Shown here: positions 28,249-38,433 of the stretch, piece by piece
How the letters are laid out: every line of letters starts with the position of its first letter
Numbering within the stretch: the stretch's first letter is position 1
Origin: Trichomonas vaginalis G3
Taxonomy: Eukaryota > Parabasalia > Trichomonadida > Trichomonadidae
Assembly (NCBI RefSeq): GCF_026262505.1
Contig: NC_067206.1
Span: 30,891,896 to 30,955,895 of the forward strand
DNA: 64,000 bases
Reading direction: 5' to 3'
Translations under genes and position numbers: made by a program
The notes under the pieces: model-generated
The model's database searches: none
What the model saw: the letters and a program-made list of their open reading frames with translations, nothing else
What the model was told of the DNA's origin: nothing

Positions 28249-29886
28249 TTAAACATTTCTATTCATCAATATTTCATCATATGAACTTCTATACTGCGGT
28301 GGTGTACCTGTTGGATGATATTTCAAACCTTCATCTGGTGTCCATGTCCAATATGTAGTCCTAGTAAACCAAACCTGAGGAGGATTTGTCACCTTTGAAC
28401 AGTAAGTGTCATTTTCACCCTGAATGATTGGATAAGCTTTCACTTGTACTGTAACTTGTGAGTTGAAAGTTTCTAATCCATCAAAGAATATACCCGCTCC
28501 ATTACGTTGAACTGGAATAGTGCATAAGAATGAAGTTTGGTCTTTCCATGGTCTAGCTGATGGTGTGCCATCATCTGCATTCAGTGGTCTAGTTAATGAG
28601 TCCTCATATTCTTCCGTGCATTCATTCACTCCATCTAAATCAGAAGCTTGAAGCATACGTGTAAAGAATATGTCACCCACTGTGGTCATCGCTTGATCGG
28701 GGAAGTTTCTGGAATCTATAGTGACCTGAAGACCTCGAAGCATTGGATTTTCTAAAACCGTTCTTTGCATTGCATTCTTCGGAAATGTTAACACAACATC
28801 TGTTACATTATGAAGGGCGTATGAGAAATCCGAGCTAATACCTTCAGGAGTGATGCATCCTCCATTTAGTGAACGAACGTCAATATGTTGAGCTGGAATC
28901 ATGAATGGATCTTCCTTACTGAATAAACGTGGTATTGCTTTAACTGATTCTTCAATTAAACCGTATCCTGGTGTAATACATTTTCCTCTAAAACTTCCAT
29001 CTTTGTGCATGAAATAATAACGTATCAACTGTTGCGTTAGCAGATGTAGCGGCTAAGCTTGTAATTAATTTGGCAGGAAGTCCGATTTGTTGGAATTTGC
29101 GATCATATTTATAAACATGATTCATAATCTTTTCATAATTTTCATCAGTTATCTTTTCATAAACGTAATTTTTGTAAATCAGCAACTCTTAAACGGGTCA
29201 ACCTGACAAAATACTAAAGTATCCTGAAAACATAATATTTAAGAATGAATCACCAAATGATTTAGGATAATCATCGAACGCCTGAAATGCTAACAAATCA
29301 TTTACAGGAATAATCATATCAAAAGTGACATCAACTTCTTCATTTGCTTTCTTAAAAACTTCTGAAGGGTCAATATATTTACCACATACTGAGTTATCAT
29401 ATTTTTGAACATTATTATATAACGAATGAACAAACTTTTTAACTTTCCTTTCTGATTTTGGTTTATATGTTGCAAATGCGAAAGATTCACGGGCGCAATC
29501 CATTGAAGATAACCGGCATCACCTCTTTCAGTTTCTACTTCTAATTGTTTAAAGCTTTGATTTGATGATTTGTAACCAACGAATAAACGCATGCATTTAA
29601 AAGCGGCATCACATGTGAAAGCTTTATTTGAAACTAGAGTTGCTTTAACTTTGCGTTTAATATATGTGTCACCTAATTGGTTCACATCATGAGCCGGATT
29701 TGTAATTCTTAAATGAGTTTGTTTATCATCAAAATATGGAGCATCAGAGTCATAGCATGAACTTTCAAGTTCTCTATAATATCTTCTACCGTCATTCTTT
29801 GCGAATATTTCATTTATCTTTTCGAATGAATGAAACACATTTCCATTAATCGGTTTAGTGTTTGGCACAAATAGTTAGTCGTCATT
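28249..29886 (-). pseudogene. Maverick major capsid protein (double jelly-roll), multiply frameshifted
   Basis: From the ATG at 29886 (ATTAATAAATG signature) to the stop at 28249 the total length, ~545 codons, suits a double jelly-roll major capsid protein, and the gene sits beside the packaging ATPase. Coding similarity is distributed over four frames. Breaks lie near the start (29870-29886), about 29485-29505, about 29185-29215 (with stops), and about 29020. The C-terminal ~260 codons are one open frame with a Trp/Thr-rich end (FTRTTYWTW). The gene cannot yield a full capsid protein without shifts. Family assignment rests on size, composition and context. Confidence 0.72.
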
Positions 29887-29953
29887 TATTAATAAAAAAA
29901 AATCAAAATTAAAAGATGAAAATGAATTTTTAATTTTAATGAAATAATCAACT

Positions 29954-30121
29954 ATGGCTGCAGGTATATTTAAGAAACTGTGGGATAAAGTAAAAAGAGG
30001 AGCGAGTAAAGTTTGGGAAACATTGAAGAAGGGAGCAAATTGGATATTTAAGAATAAAGAAGCAATTAGTGACGTTGCTGAATCAATAACACCAAAAGCT
30101 GCCCCAATAGAGAAATTTTAA
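29954..30121 (+). CDS. 55-aa amphipathic membrane-active-like peptide (Maverick)
   Basis: Peptide begins MAAGIFKKLWDKVK and continues with alternating Lys and aromatic residues (VWETLKKGANWIF), then an acidic tail. The first ~13 residues parallel the 78-aa protein on the opposite strand (MAAGFFKKLWDGIKK). Amphipathic N-termini of this kind characterise membrane-lytic minor virion proteins such as adenoviral VI. It is divergent from the capsid gene, sharing a ~67-bp promoter region. Function is inference. Confidence 0.6.
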   Translation: MAAGIFKKLWDKVKRGASKVWETLKKGANWIFKNKEAISDVAESITPKAAPIEKF

Positions 30122-30192
30122 ATAAAGGAGAAAAAGTTTATCAAAGACTACAACCGATACTAAGATAAAAATAATATTTATTTATTTTTCCA

Positions 30193-30429
30193 CTATCTAC
30201 CTCCTATTTTATTAAGTATTCCTTCAGCAATTCCACCAATTGCGTTACCCGCTTGTGCTCCCATCGCCGGATTACCTGCTTTAGTACCTAATACTCCACC
30301 TATGATAGTTCCTGCCGTTTTCGCTACTGGTGCCAAAAAGTTTGCAACAGGTTTAATAACCTTTTTATAAACCCAACCCGCAGCTTTCTTAATTCCATCC
30401 CATAATTTTTTAAAGAATCCTGCCGCCAT
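30193..30429 (-). CDS. 78-aa amphipathic, glycine-rich minor virion-like protein (Maverick)
   Basis: Starts MAAGFFKKLWDGIKKAAGW, a strongly amphipathic helix rich in Lys and Trp, followed by an Ala/Gly-rich hydrophobic segment (TIIGGVLGTKAGNPAMGAQAG) that could insert in a membrane. Such composition is typical of small virion proteins of Mavericks and related viruses that breach membranes or condense DNA. Paralogous at the N-terminus to the 55-aa gene opposite. No enzymatic motif. Confidence 0.68.
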   Translation of the reverse strand: MAAGFFKKLWDGIKKAAGWVYKKVIKPVANFLAPVAKTAGTIIGGVLGTKAGNPAMGAQAGNAIGGIAEGILNKIGGR

Positions 30430-30496
30430 TTCTGATTTAATATTAAATAAAAAATATATTTCATCACTTATATTCTAATTTTTTATTTAATGATAA

Positions 30497-30865
30497 ATGA
30501 AACCGATTTTAAGAATAAATGAAACAAAGGAGGATGAAATAAATGAAAGTGGAAATGTCCAACAAAAAATAAACGTTGTTAAACCAATTACTGAAATAAA
30601 AATTTTTTCATCTGTTGAAGAATTTAATGACTATTATGCTAATAATAAAAAATTATTTGAAGAATTGACAACATGTAAATTGAATAAAATGTTTAAAGTT
30701 GATGGATTCAAAATTTCAAAAATAAAAGGGGTGGTTAGTTTGAAATCTATTCCCCAATCAAGAATCACCTCATTAATGAAAATAGATGATTTAACAAAAA
30801 GAATAGAAGAGATTGAAGAAAGAATGAATCAAATAATTGATTTCATAAATTCAAATAATCATTAG
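30497..30865 (+). CDS. 122-aa Maverick terminal protein, coiled-coil
   Basis: Full-length copy of the gene whose 3' two-thirds lies inside the terminal inverted repeat (both ends). It starts at GATAAATG. The N-terminus is acidic and disordered; residues 40-122 hold the FSSVEEFNDYYANNKKLF block and a C-terminal coiled coil (MKIDDLTKRIEEIEERMNQII). Its straddling of the TIR boundary means recombination between ends duplicates its tail. Function unknown. Confidence 0.7.
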   Translation: MKPILRINETKEDEINESGNVQQKINVVKPITEIKIFSSVEEFNDYYANNKKLFEELTTCKLNKMFKVDGFKISKIKGVVSLKSIPQSRITSLMKIDDLTKRIEEIEERMNQIIDFINSNNH

Positions 30866-31146
30866 TTTCTAATTATTTTTCTCGTTTATGAGGTCTTTGA
30901 TTATGACTCCATTGATTCCATTCATGATTTAAACAATGTTTAATTAATCGCGGAATATCTGATATCATCTATATATAGCTTCTTTTATAAGTGATGAAAT
31001 AAATTATTTATTTAATGTTAATTTTAAATGATTTATAAATAAATATATTTTTTATTTCATATGTTAAAAATGATACAATATCACTCGATATTGTATGAAT
31101 TCTTACGTTTACAAAAAAAGTCACTAAACCCATCATATATACTACT
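30604..31146 (-). repeat. Maverick right terminal inverted repeat
   Basis: Inverted copy of 13947-14490. Ends with the complement of AGTAGTATATATG at 31146. Confidence 0.92.
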
Positions 31147-31152
31147 GTTATT
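31147..31152. repeat. Maverick target-site duplication, right (GTTATT)
   Basis: Matches 13941-13946. Confidence 0.9.
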
Positions 31153-31425
31153 TTCAATTTACATATTATTACTTTCGGAATGATACCATAAGCGACTAAT
31201 AACTCCAATAATGTATAGCCTGAGTTTCAAGCCCCTTTATTTTTAACAAATTTATTCAACAATGGATGTCAAAGTTAACTGTCAACAATACCCTAGGTGT
31301 TTTGAGGGTTTGCTTAATATGCTCATAGATTCAATAACAAAAGCTGTTTCATTAATAACAATAAAGAAAATTTAATTTGAGAAAATTATTAGTTTTGGAG
31401 TTAAAAATATGAAAAAAATCAATCA

Positions 31426-33072
31426 TTAACTGTTTACATTTTCATTATTTTCTGGCTGTTGATCAGAATCAGATAAATTATTTTCATTTTGAACTATGTC
31501 GATAAGAATTACTGGTTCTTCCTGTTCCTGGTCATTTAACCACGGCAAAGGATCTAATTGACTTGACGGGAATGAAATTCTTGAAAACATATCTTCGATA
31601 TTTCTATTTTCGAGGTCATTCATCAAATCTTCGCTTAATTTATCTGTTCTAGCAGCAATCAATCCTTCCAAGCTCAGAATTGCTATCGCTTTCTTAGAAA
31701 GTTTTTCGAAATCAGGATTTTCTGATTTTGCCTGTTCCCAAAGCTCGTCAGCGACTGGAACAAGAGTCATTGCATTGAACTGGACCATTATATTATGAAT
31801 ATATTCATATAATCTCTTACAATCTTTCTTTTGAAATAATCCAAGACGAATATCATGTCTACAGATGTCCAAAAGCTCCAATTTGAATTCCGATGTAGCT
31901 CTATTGGTTATTATCGCATACTGCATGCCTTCGTAAAACTTTTTTTCTAAATAAGTAATATTCATTAAAATTTCCATACTTTTTGAGAATTTGTTAACTG
32001 ATTTTTGGTAATTTCCCTCTGACATTGTTTGCCGACCTGATTCAAGATGTTTTTCGACGTATTCGTAGCCATTTTTACGAATTGCCCTTGAAAACTTGGC
32101 AAAAATATTGGGAACCATATATATTGACCTGATACTGTAGATGGGATGATGCGCGGCTTGATATTCGTTATGTAAAACGATGTTAAATGGAGAATCTTCC
32201 ATAAAAGCGTATTCAACCATGATTTTTGATGTACAAATGTGGCATTGACAATTATGTCTTACATCTAGTTCGCCACCGCATGTAATATAGACAATAACTT
32301 CTCTTGCTAGCTGTGAAAAAGTTTTAATAAATTTTCTAAGCTGAGATCTCCAATTTTTAGCACCATTGCAGTACTCAAGGTAAACTCTTGCTAATGAGGG
32401 AAAAGCTCCCCACTCAGGATCATCAAAATCGTAAATTAAATTATTATTTGAATCTCTTGCTTCAAGAAGTGCTTTTAGATGAGTTGTATTTCTTTCAACG
32501 AAGACTGGTTGTCGAGATCTTTCTCTTCCGATGACTTTTATGTAGTTTGCGAGGATATAAAATGTAGTTCTAACTTTTGGTTTGAAATTAATGCGGAGAA
32601 GTAGTTCTGACATATAAGTTGCTATCTCTAGTTGATCAGTTTCCATAAGAAGATCAGTAAAATGCGATAGCACACGTATATAAGGAGCTAATAAAGGTTC
32701 ATCTGAAAAAACATTGGGAAGCTTTGTAAATTTTTCGGAAATATATTTACCATATAGTGAAAGGAGTTCTCTAAGTAGATTTTGACCTGTCTGTGGATCG
32801 ATTTTGTAGTCATTATCATCCATAATCATAATTAAACCGAGATAGGCATCAAAACAATACGGATCTATCTTTATTGCTTTGTACATTTCACTTTTAGCAA
32901 CAAATTTCTTCGTGTAGTCCTTTACAAAGTACTCAAAACCAACTAAAGCAGTTCTACGAGCTTCATATACATCAGGCATTGTTTCCCCTAGTTTTGCTTT
33001 AAGATTTTCCAATTCTGATTCGATGTTTTCCGGAAGATCTATTTCATTTTCTAAATTCTTTCCTTTTTTCAT
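31426..33072 (-). CDS. TPR-like helical protein with a CxCxxC cluster, unknown
   Basis: 548 residues, mainly helical, with segments resembling tetratricopeptide hairpins (YKAIKIDPYCFDAYLGL and LLMETDQLEIATYMSELLLRINF). A compact Cys cluster (HNCQCHICTSK, about residue 275) suggests metal binding. Glu/Asp/Asn-rich C-terminal tail. No signal peptide or membrane segment, so probably cytosolic or nuclear. I do not recognise a named family; SET-associated or ST7-like TPR proteins are possibilities only. Confidence 0.75.
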   Translation of the reverse strand: MKKGKNLENEIDLPENIESELENLKAKLGETMPDVYEARRTALVGFEYFVKDYTKKFVAKSEMYKAIKIDPYCFDAYLGLIMIMDDNDYKIDPQTGQNLLRELLSLYGKYISEKFTKLPNVFSDEPLLAPYIRVLSHFTDLLMETDQLEIATYMSELLLRINFKPKVRTTFYILANYIKVIGRERSRQPVFVERNTTHLKALLEARDSNNNLIYDFDDPEWGAFPSLARVYLEYCNGAKNWRSQLRKFIKTFSQLAREVIVYITCGGELDVRHNCQCHICTSKIMVEYAFMEDSPFNIVLHNEYQAAHHPIYSIRSIYMVPNIFAKFSRAIRKNGYEYVEKHLESGRQTMSEGNYQKSVNKFSKSMEILMNITYLEKKFYEGMQYAIITNRATSEFKLELLDICRHDIRLGLFQKKDCKRLYEYIHNIMVQFNAMTLVPVADELWEQAKSENPDFEKLSKKAIAILSLEGLIAARTDKLSEDLMNDLENRNIEDMFSRISFPSSQLDPLPWLNDQEQEEPVILIDIVQNENNLSDSDQQPENNENVNS

Positions 33073-33593
33073 TCTATTTTATATCACATGTCTGCAATTG
33101 ACCAATAACTTTTTTTATTGCCTAATGATCGAATCATTTCATAATAGATCAATGGTGTATTCCTTATAACAAGGCTAATGTTGATTTGTTATTAAAACGC
33201 TATCAGCCAAAGAATGTTATGGAAATTAATTTAATTTTTTATGTTTTAGGACTGAACTTATCCGAAATTTAAATTACATATGTGTAAGCTAAGTTAGAAC
33301 ATAACTTCTGTCTTGTCAATATGACATCTTCAACAACAACTATGAAGAATAAATAATGATCTGCTGTAATGCCACAGAATTCATATATGTCAAGTTCGAT
33401 GCATTATCGCATGTATACTATTTTGGTTCATTTGAATTTATCAAAATTGAACTTTATCTAATTGATATTTGCTTTCGAAAATGGAGTTTCCGTATATACC
33501 AAGCCATAAAATAAAATATTTTATATAAAATTATGAAAATTGAGGTTTCAAAAAATAAAAAAGTGAGAAATTTTATACCGTTGATAAATTTTC
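33073..33593. other. Intergenic between divergent genes
   Basis: ~520 bp of AT-rich DNA separating divergent genes. TTTTCATGAG around 33588 overlaps the plus-strand ATG and could contain a TCA-type initiator. No gene seen. Confidence 0.45.
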
Positions 33594-36500
33594 ATGAGCA
33601 AATCCTATACAAATTTACCTACCCTTCCAAGATCAGGTGCTTCATCAAGGGCATCAGTTACATCTCGTCCTGCAACAAAACTTGTGGTAGGTCCAAGTTA
33701 CGAAAAAAGACTAATTGAGCAGCTTTTACGTGAAAAAGAAGAATATACAAGGATTGCGAATCACTTAATAGAACAAACGTCATCAATTTTGGATTCTAAT
33801 GATTCTTTGCAGAGTGAATTAGAAGCGACTTCACAAAGATATCAACAATTACAAGATATGATAGAACAATATAAGAAACAGAGAGATTATAATGTCAAGA
33901 AAAAGGAAAATGCGATGTATAAATTAAAAAGATATAATGAAAAATACTTAGAAAGTCTAAATGGACAATATCAAGAAAATATTCACAATAAAATTGCACA
34001 AAAAAGAGCTGAAATTGCTGATCTAAACGATAAATACCAAAAATATGAAGTTGAATATCAAAAAGAGCAAGATACAGTAAAATTAATCATTGATTACAAC
34101 ATGGCCTCAAAAGATTTAATACAAATGAATAAAGAACTTACAGAAGAAGCTCTTAGACTCATGGGCTTGTTTGAAGGAAGAAAAAATAATTTGCCACAAG
34201 GATATTTAGAAATTATAACTTTATTACAAAGAAGAATGATGATGGCACAAAACGGTAATGATATTTTAGCAAATGAAATAGGTTATAGTGATTCTTCAAT
34301 GCAAGATGATAGATTTATGCAATTAAGTTTACAATTACAAACTTTAAACCCATATTTTGATGATTTGACGAACATTTTAAATAATCCATCAAGAATTGCT
34401 TCATCCAGATCATCCGTTGTGGCTTCAAGCTATTTTATGTCGGAACATGAATCAGAACCTCAAGTTCCAAAGTCACCGAGGACGAAAGCGTTAAGCGAAA
34501 ATACAATTGCAAGGAAAAATAATATTAATGCTCCAAAATGCCGTTCTTCAAATCCAAGATCTACATTAAGAAGAGCGAAAGAATCGGCAAAAGGCAAAAA
34601 TAACTCGGAATTTAAGTCAGAACCCGGTGTCTCTGATTATGAACTTGGAGATTCAGCTTCAATGGTCGATGAATGGGATAATGATCAAAATTCTTCCAAA
34701 AAACGAAGAAAATCTTCAACAGCACAAGATGAAATGGATAGTTTAACTGCCAGTATCATAAAAGGTAGCAAAGCTCCAACTCCTATGATGTTTGACTCTT
34801 CATCTGAAACTTATTCCAAAAGTAAACGAAAATCTTCACAAAAAGCAGATGATCCAGAAACCAAACAGATGGTTCCCGCATATATTGATGCAAATGGCAA
34901 CGTAATTTACGAAACAGATACAAATTACCAGTCAGAACGCGAACCAGTTGTAAGGATGCAACAAAATGATCATAATGGACATCCAATGTTCACAAAAAAT
35001 GGAGATCCAATATTTGATGACAATCAATTACCAAATCAAATGAAAGATGATAAGAATGGACCACTATTTAATATCCATGATGAACCTATATATGATATTT
35101 CGCAGTATTTGGTTCAGAAATATGATGAAAAAGGAAAACCAGTTTTAGAAGAACCATCAGTTTCAAACATCAAAAGAGACAAAAACGGAAATAAACTCAA
35201 AGACAAAAATGGAGATTTTGTTTATGAAAAACCTTCATTCAAAACACAACAAATTGATCAACATGGAAAACCATTATTTGATGAAAACAACAAACCAATA
35301 TTTGAAGAGAATGAAGATAATGAAGATAATCAGTTTAAAGATCACAATGGATATCCAATTTATGATTTATCGAAGAAATGTATTTTTTATGGAAATTCAC
35401 CTCCGAAACAGAAGAAAGATTTAGAAGGTCATCCAATTTACAAGAACGATAAAGTTGTTTATTGTGAAGATAATTATTTGATTCCAATTATTACAGAAGA
35501 CAACGAAATTTTATACAACAAATTTGGTCAACCAATTCTTATTTCACCAGAAATTGTTGACATCAACACATGTGATCATCAATCAATTGATCATTTATTA
35601 AATGAAATGTTCAAAAAGAATGGAACTCCAATTTTACATGATTCTGAATTACCAACCCAACTTTGCGACAAACATGGTCATCTTTTCTTCACAAGCGATG
35701 GTTCCATCATCTTCAATCCAACCGAATATCTCATTCCAAAACATAAAAATAACAAATCTAATGAAGAAAATGGAAATCATAATCAGAGTAATCCTGTTAG
35801 AAATGGTAGTGATAAAAGTAATACTAATAATGATAATAGTAATGATTTAGTTTATGATAATGAAGGAAAACTAGTTCTTGTTTCTCCTCCAATGATTGAT
35901 ACAGAAAATATTGACAACAAAGATATTTTAGTTCAGAAACTTGATAAGAACGGCAAATTAGTTTTTGATGATAAAGGAAAACCAGTATTATGTTTGTTAT
36001 CAGAAAATCAACCTAAGACAGATCTTCAAGGTCGAATTGTTTATGATAAATCAGGAAATCCGATTTTTGAAGATAAATCAAATGAAAATAAAGAAAAATT
36101 AAATGATCAAGATAAAAAGAAAGATGATGTTGATGAAGATGAGCCACAATTTGTTCAGAAAGTTGATTCAAAAGGAAATTTGCTGTTTGATGCAAAAGGA
36201 AAACCAATTTTAGAAGAAATTAAAACAGAAAAATCCAAGAAAAAGAGAAGGAAACATAAACAAAAATCAAAACAAATGAGAGATCACAATGGAAATCCTA
36301 TGTTTGATTTAGAAGGAAATCCAATTGATTCCAAAGAAAATGAGCCAAAACAAAAATTAGATGATGAAGGAAATCCTATTTTTGATAAAGAAGGAAACAA
36401 AGTTTATGATGAAAATGAGTATTTGATTCCAACATTCGACGAAAACGGAAAAATAATTTTGGATGAAGATGGAAATCCTATTTTGCAAAAGCCACCAATT

Positions 36501-38114
36501 TATCAAGATAACGATGAATATTCCGAAGATGATGAACCGAAGAAGAAACATAGAAGAAGGAAACTAAAATCTCCTAAGAAAGAAGAAGATGAAGAAATTC
36601 GAGTGAAACCACCAGAAAAATCCAATAAAAATTCATATAAAAGAAGAAGAAAAACTAAAGCTGAACCAAAGAAATACAAATACGCGATAATTAGATTCAG
36701 AAATGGATTCAAGAAGAGAAACAGAGTTCATTTAACAGGAGAACAGAAAGCATTGTTAAGAGCAGCTCCTGAATCAATGCCAAATATTAAATTGATTCCA
36801 AAAATCAAAAATGAGGATGAAGAAAAAGATGAATTATTGAGAACTCATCCAGAATTCAAAGAAGTTTTCAATGAAGAAGAAATGTTGAATGAAGATGAAA
36901 AATTAATGATGTCACCACCACTTTCTCCAGCACAGATCAGTTTGAATTCCAGTTTAGAGGATCTTTCCACTCCTGTTTTCATTTCTCCTTCATCTCCTTC
37001 TCCACAAGATTTCAGGAAACACATCATCAAAAGAGCTCTTTCAAGGAGATTAAAGAGAACTAGATTACTTTGTATGATTACTGATTCCGAAGTTGTCAAT
37101 AAGAGATTGGAAGAAGACATAAGAGACTTCCAAGCACAAATTAAATTGCTTGAATTCGAAGCGAAATTGAATTCAGAAAAACTGAGATTTGATGATTCTT
37201 TGACAAGTCTAACACTTAATAATGTTGACAACAAAGCTCCAACAAAAAGTGTTGGAACTGATCCGATTTTATCTCAAAGAGAAATTGACCAAAAGAAAGA
37301 GAAAATTCATCGGCAAAAACATGAATTGGCTCCAGAAAAATTCAGCAACAATGAGAAGAGAAGACAATTGCTTGAAATGCAGACAAACGCAAAGAGTACG
37401 AAATTGTTTGAGATGCAACAAAAGAATAATGGTTTGGAAGAAACAATTTTAACAATGAAAGCTGAAATAGAAAAAGTTAAAATGAGAAGAGATCCTTCTT
37501 ATGTTTCCAGCGAAACAGCTGCGCGTGTTGATGTAGAAGACCAACTTAGAGCGAAAAGAAGAGAATCTTTGTTACTTGAAAAGAAGATTCAAGATTCAGA
37601 ACCAATGTTGAAATCTCTTGCAATTAAAGTTAATGATTTGAGATTTATTTTGGATAACAAGAACAAAGAACTTGCTGAAGGACAGAACAGAAAGAAACCT
37701 GATGTTCCTAAACTATGGAAACAACTCGAGCAGAATAAGAAACAAAATAGTATCGAGCAAGACAAATTGAAACAGATTTCACAAGAAATAGAAAACATTG
37801 ATAAATTGATTGAAGATAAAAAGGATTCGATTGATGAAGAAGAAATACAGAACATTACAGAAGAAATCGAACAATATAAACAACAGATTTGGAGCTCTAA
37901 ATCAGCATTTGGAAAGAGAATGAAGATTGATATGAGTTTGAGAAAAGTTCCTCTTTCTTTACCACAAGAAATGAAAGATATCGAGTTCAGAATTCAAAGC
38001 TGTGAAAGAGAGAAATCTCTTGTTGAGAAGGAAAAGTTGAAGATCAAAGGTGATATCGAAAAACTAAAGAGAGCTCTACCCCCACAATTCAAGAGCTTTT
38101 TTGCAAATATATAA
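33594..38114 (+). CDS. Large coiled-coil protein with 'D.NG.PIFD..G.P' repeats
   Basis: 1506 residues. The N-terminal ~230 residues and C-terminal ~350 residues are coiled-coil (QKRAEIADLNDKYQKYEVEY; LEKKIQDSEPMLKSL). The middle (about 430-990) consists of ~20-30-residue repeats built on DxNGxPI(F/Y)DxxG(K/N)P, often preceded by (L/V)VQKxD, a pattern predicting short beta hairpins. A Lys/Arg-rich stretch (KKHRRRKLKSPKK) suggests binding to nucleic acid or cytoskeleton. Most likely a cytoskeletal or scaffold protein; no enzyme motif. The intact 4.5-kb frame argues that it is functional. Confidence 0.85.
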   Translation: MSKSYTNLPTLPRSGASSRASVTSRPATKLVVGPSYEKRLIEQLLREKEEYTRIANHLIEQTSSILDSNDSLQSELEATSQRYQQLQDMIEQYKKQRDYNVKKKENAMYKLKRYNEKYLESLNGQYQENIHNKIAQKRAEIADLNDKYQKYEVEYQKEQDTVKLIIDYNMASKDLIQMNKELTEEALRLMGLFEGRKNNLPQGYLEIITLLQRRMMMAQNGNDILANEIGYSDSSMQDDRFMQLSLQLQTLNPYFDDLTNILNNPSRIASSRSSVVASSYFMSEHESEPQVPKSPRTKALSENTIARKNNINAPKCRSSNPRSTLRRAKESAKGKNNSEFKSEPGVSDYELGDSASMVDEWDNDQNSSKKRRKSSTAQDEMDSLTASIIKGSKAPTPMMFDSSSETYSKSKRKSSQKADDPETKQMVPAYIDANGNVIYETDTNYQSEREPVVRMQQNDHNGHPMFTKNGDPIFDDNQLPNQMKDDKNGPLFNIHDEPIYDISQYLVQKYDEKGKPVLEEPSVSNIKRDKNGNKLKDKNGDFVYEKPSFKTQQIDQHGKPLFDENNKPIFEENEDNEDNQFKDHNGYPIYDLSKKCIFYGNSPPKQKKDLEGHPIYKNDKVVYCEDNYLIPIITEDNEILYNKFGQPILISPEIVDINTCDHQSIDHLLNEMFKKNGTPILHDSELPTQLCDKHGHLFFTSDGSIIFNPTEYLIPKHKNNKSNEENGNHNQSNPVRNGSDKSNTNNDNSNDLVYDNEGKLVLVSPPMIDTENIDNKDILVQKLDKNGKLVFDDKGKPVLCLLSENQPKTDLQGRIVYDKSGNPIFEDKSNENKEKLNDQDKKKDDVDEDEPQFVQKVDSKGNLLFDAKGKPILEEIKTEKSKKKRRKHKQKSKQMRDHNGNPMFDLEGNPIDSKENEPKQKLDDEGNPIFDKEGNKVYDENEYLIPTFDENGKIILDEDGNPILQKPPIYQDNDEYSEDDEPKKKHRRRKLKSPKKEEDEEIRVKPPEKSNKNSYKRRRKTKAEPKKYKYAIIRFRNGFKKRNRVHLTGEQKALLRAAPESMPNIKLIPKIKNEDEEKDELLRTHPEFKEVFNEEEMLNEDEKLMMSPPLSPAQISLNSSLEDLSTPVFISPSSPSPQDFRKHIIKRALSRRLKRTRLLCMITDSEVVNKRLEEDIRDFQAQIKLLEFEAKLNSEKLRFDDSLTSLTLNNVDNKAPTKSVGTDPILSQREIDQKKEKIHRQKHELAPEKFSNNEKRRQLLEMQTNAKSTKLFEMQQKNNGLEETILTMKAEIEKVKMRRDPSYVSSETAARVDVEDQLRAKRRESLLLEKKIQDSEPMLKSLAIKVNDLRFILDNKNKELAEGQNRKKPDVPKLWKQLEQNKKQNSIEQDKLKQISQEIENIDKLIEDKKDSIDEEEIQNITEEIEQYKQQIWSSKSAFGKRMKIDMSLRKVPLSLPQEMKDIEFRIQSCEREKSLVEKEKLKIKGDIEKLKRALPPQFKSFFANI

Positions 38115-38433
38115 TAATTTAATAATATATTTTTATTGTTTGTATGTAAATTAAAACGATATATTTTTCAAAAATACTGATGTTGCTTCATTTATTTTAA
38201 GACTCATACTTCACATTATTGTTTTATATGTACAGAATGAATAGAGCTTGTGAAGGAAAAGTAACTTAAGTTTACAATAACACAAAATGTTGATAATGTG
38301 TTATCAAGAGAAAAATATTGGTAATAAAAAGACTAAGGTGAAATTTTTAATCAATAGATTAAAAAAAAAGATTAACTTTAATTAGAATCTTCGTGGGCTA
38401 TTGCCTATACTATTAAATCAATTAATTCATATG
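38115..38433. other. Intergenic between convergent genes, no gene seen
   Basis: ~320 bp AT-rich; only polyA/polyT runs suited to 3' ends. Confidence 0.45.

Larger units (their letters stand above)
13947..31146. mobile_element. Maverick/Polinton element, 17.2 kb including an inserted mariner
   Basis: Terminal inverted repeats of ~543 bp start with AGTAGTATATATGATGGG at 13947 and end with its complement at 31146, flanked by a perfect 6-bp duplication. Without the 1.3-kb mariner the element is ~15.9 kb. It encodes a polymerase B fragment, retrovirus-like integrase, primase/SF3 helicase, packaging ATPase, major capsid protein, phage-type fibre and several structural or small proteins. No cysteine protease was found. 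The polymerase is truncated and the capsid gene frameshifted, so this copy should be non-autonomous, though the TIRs look intact and could be mobilised in trans. Confidence 0.96.
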
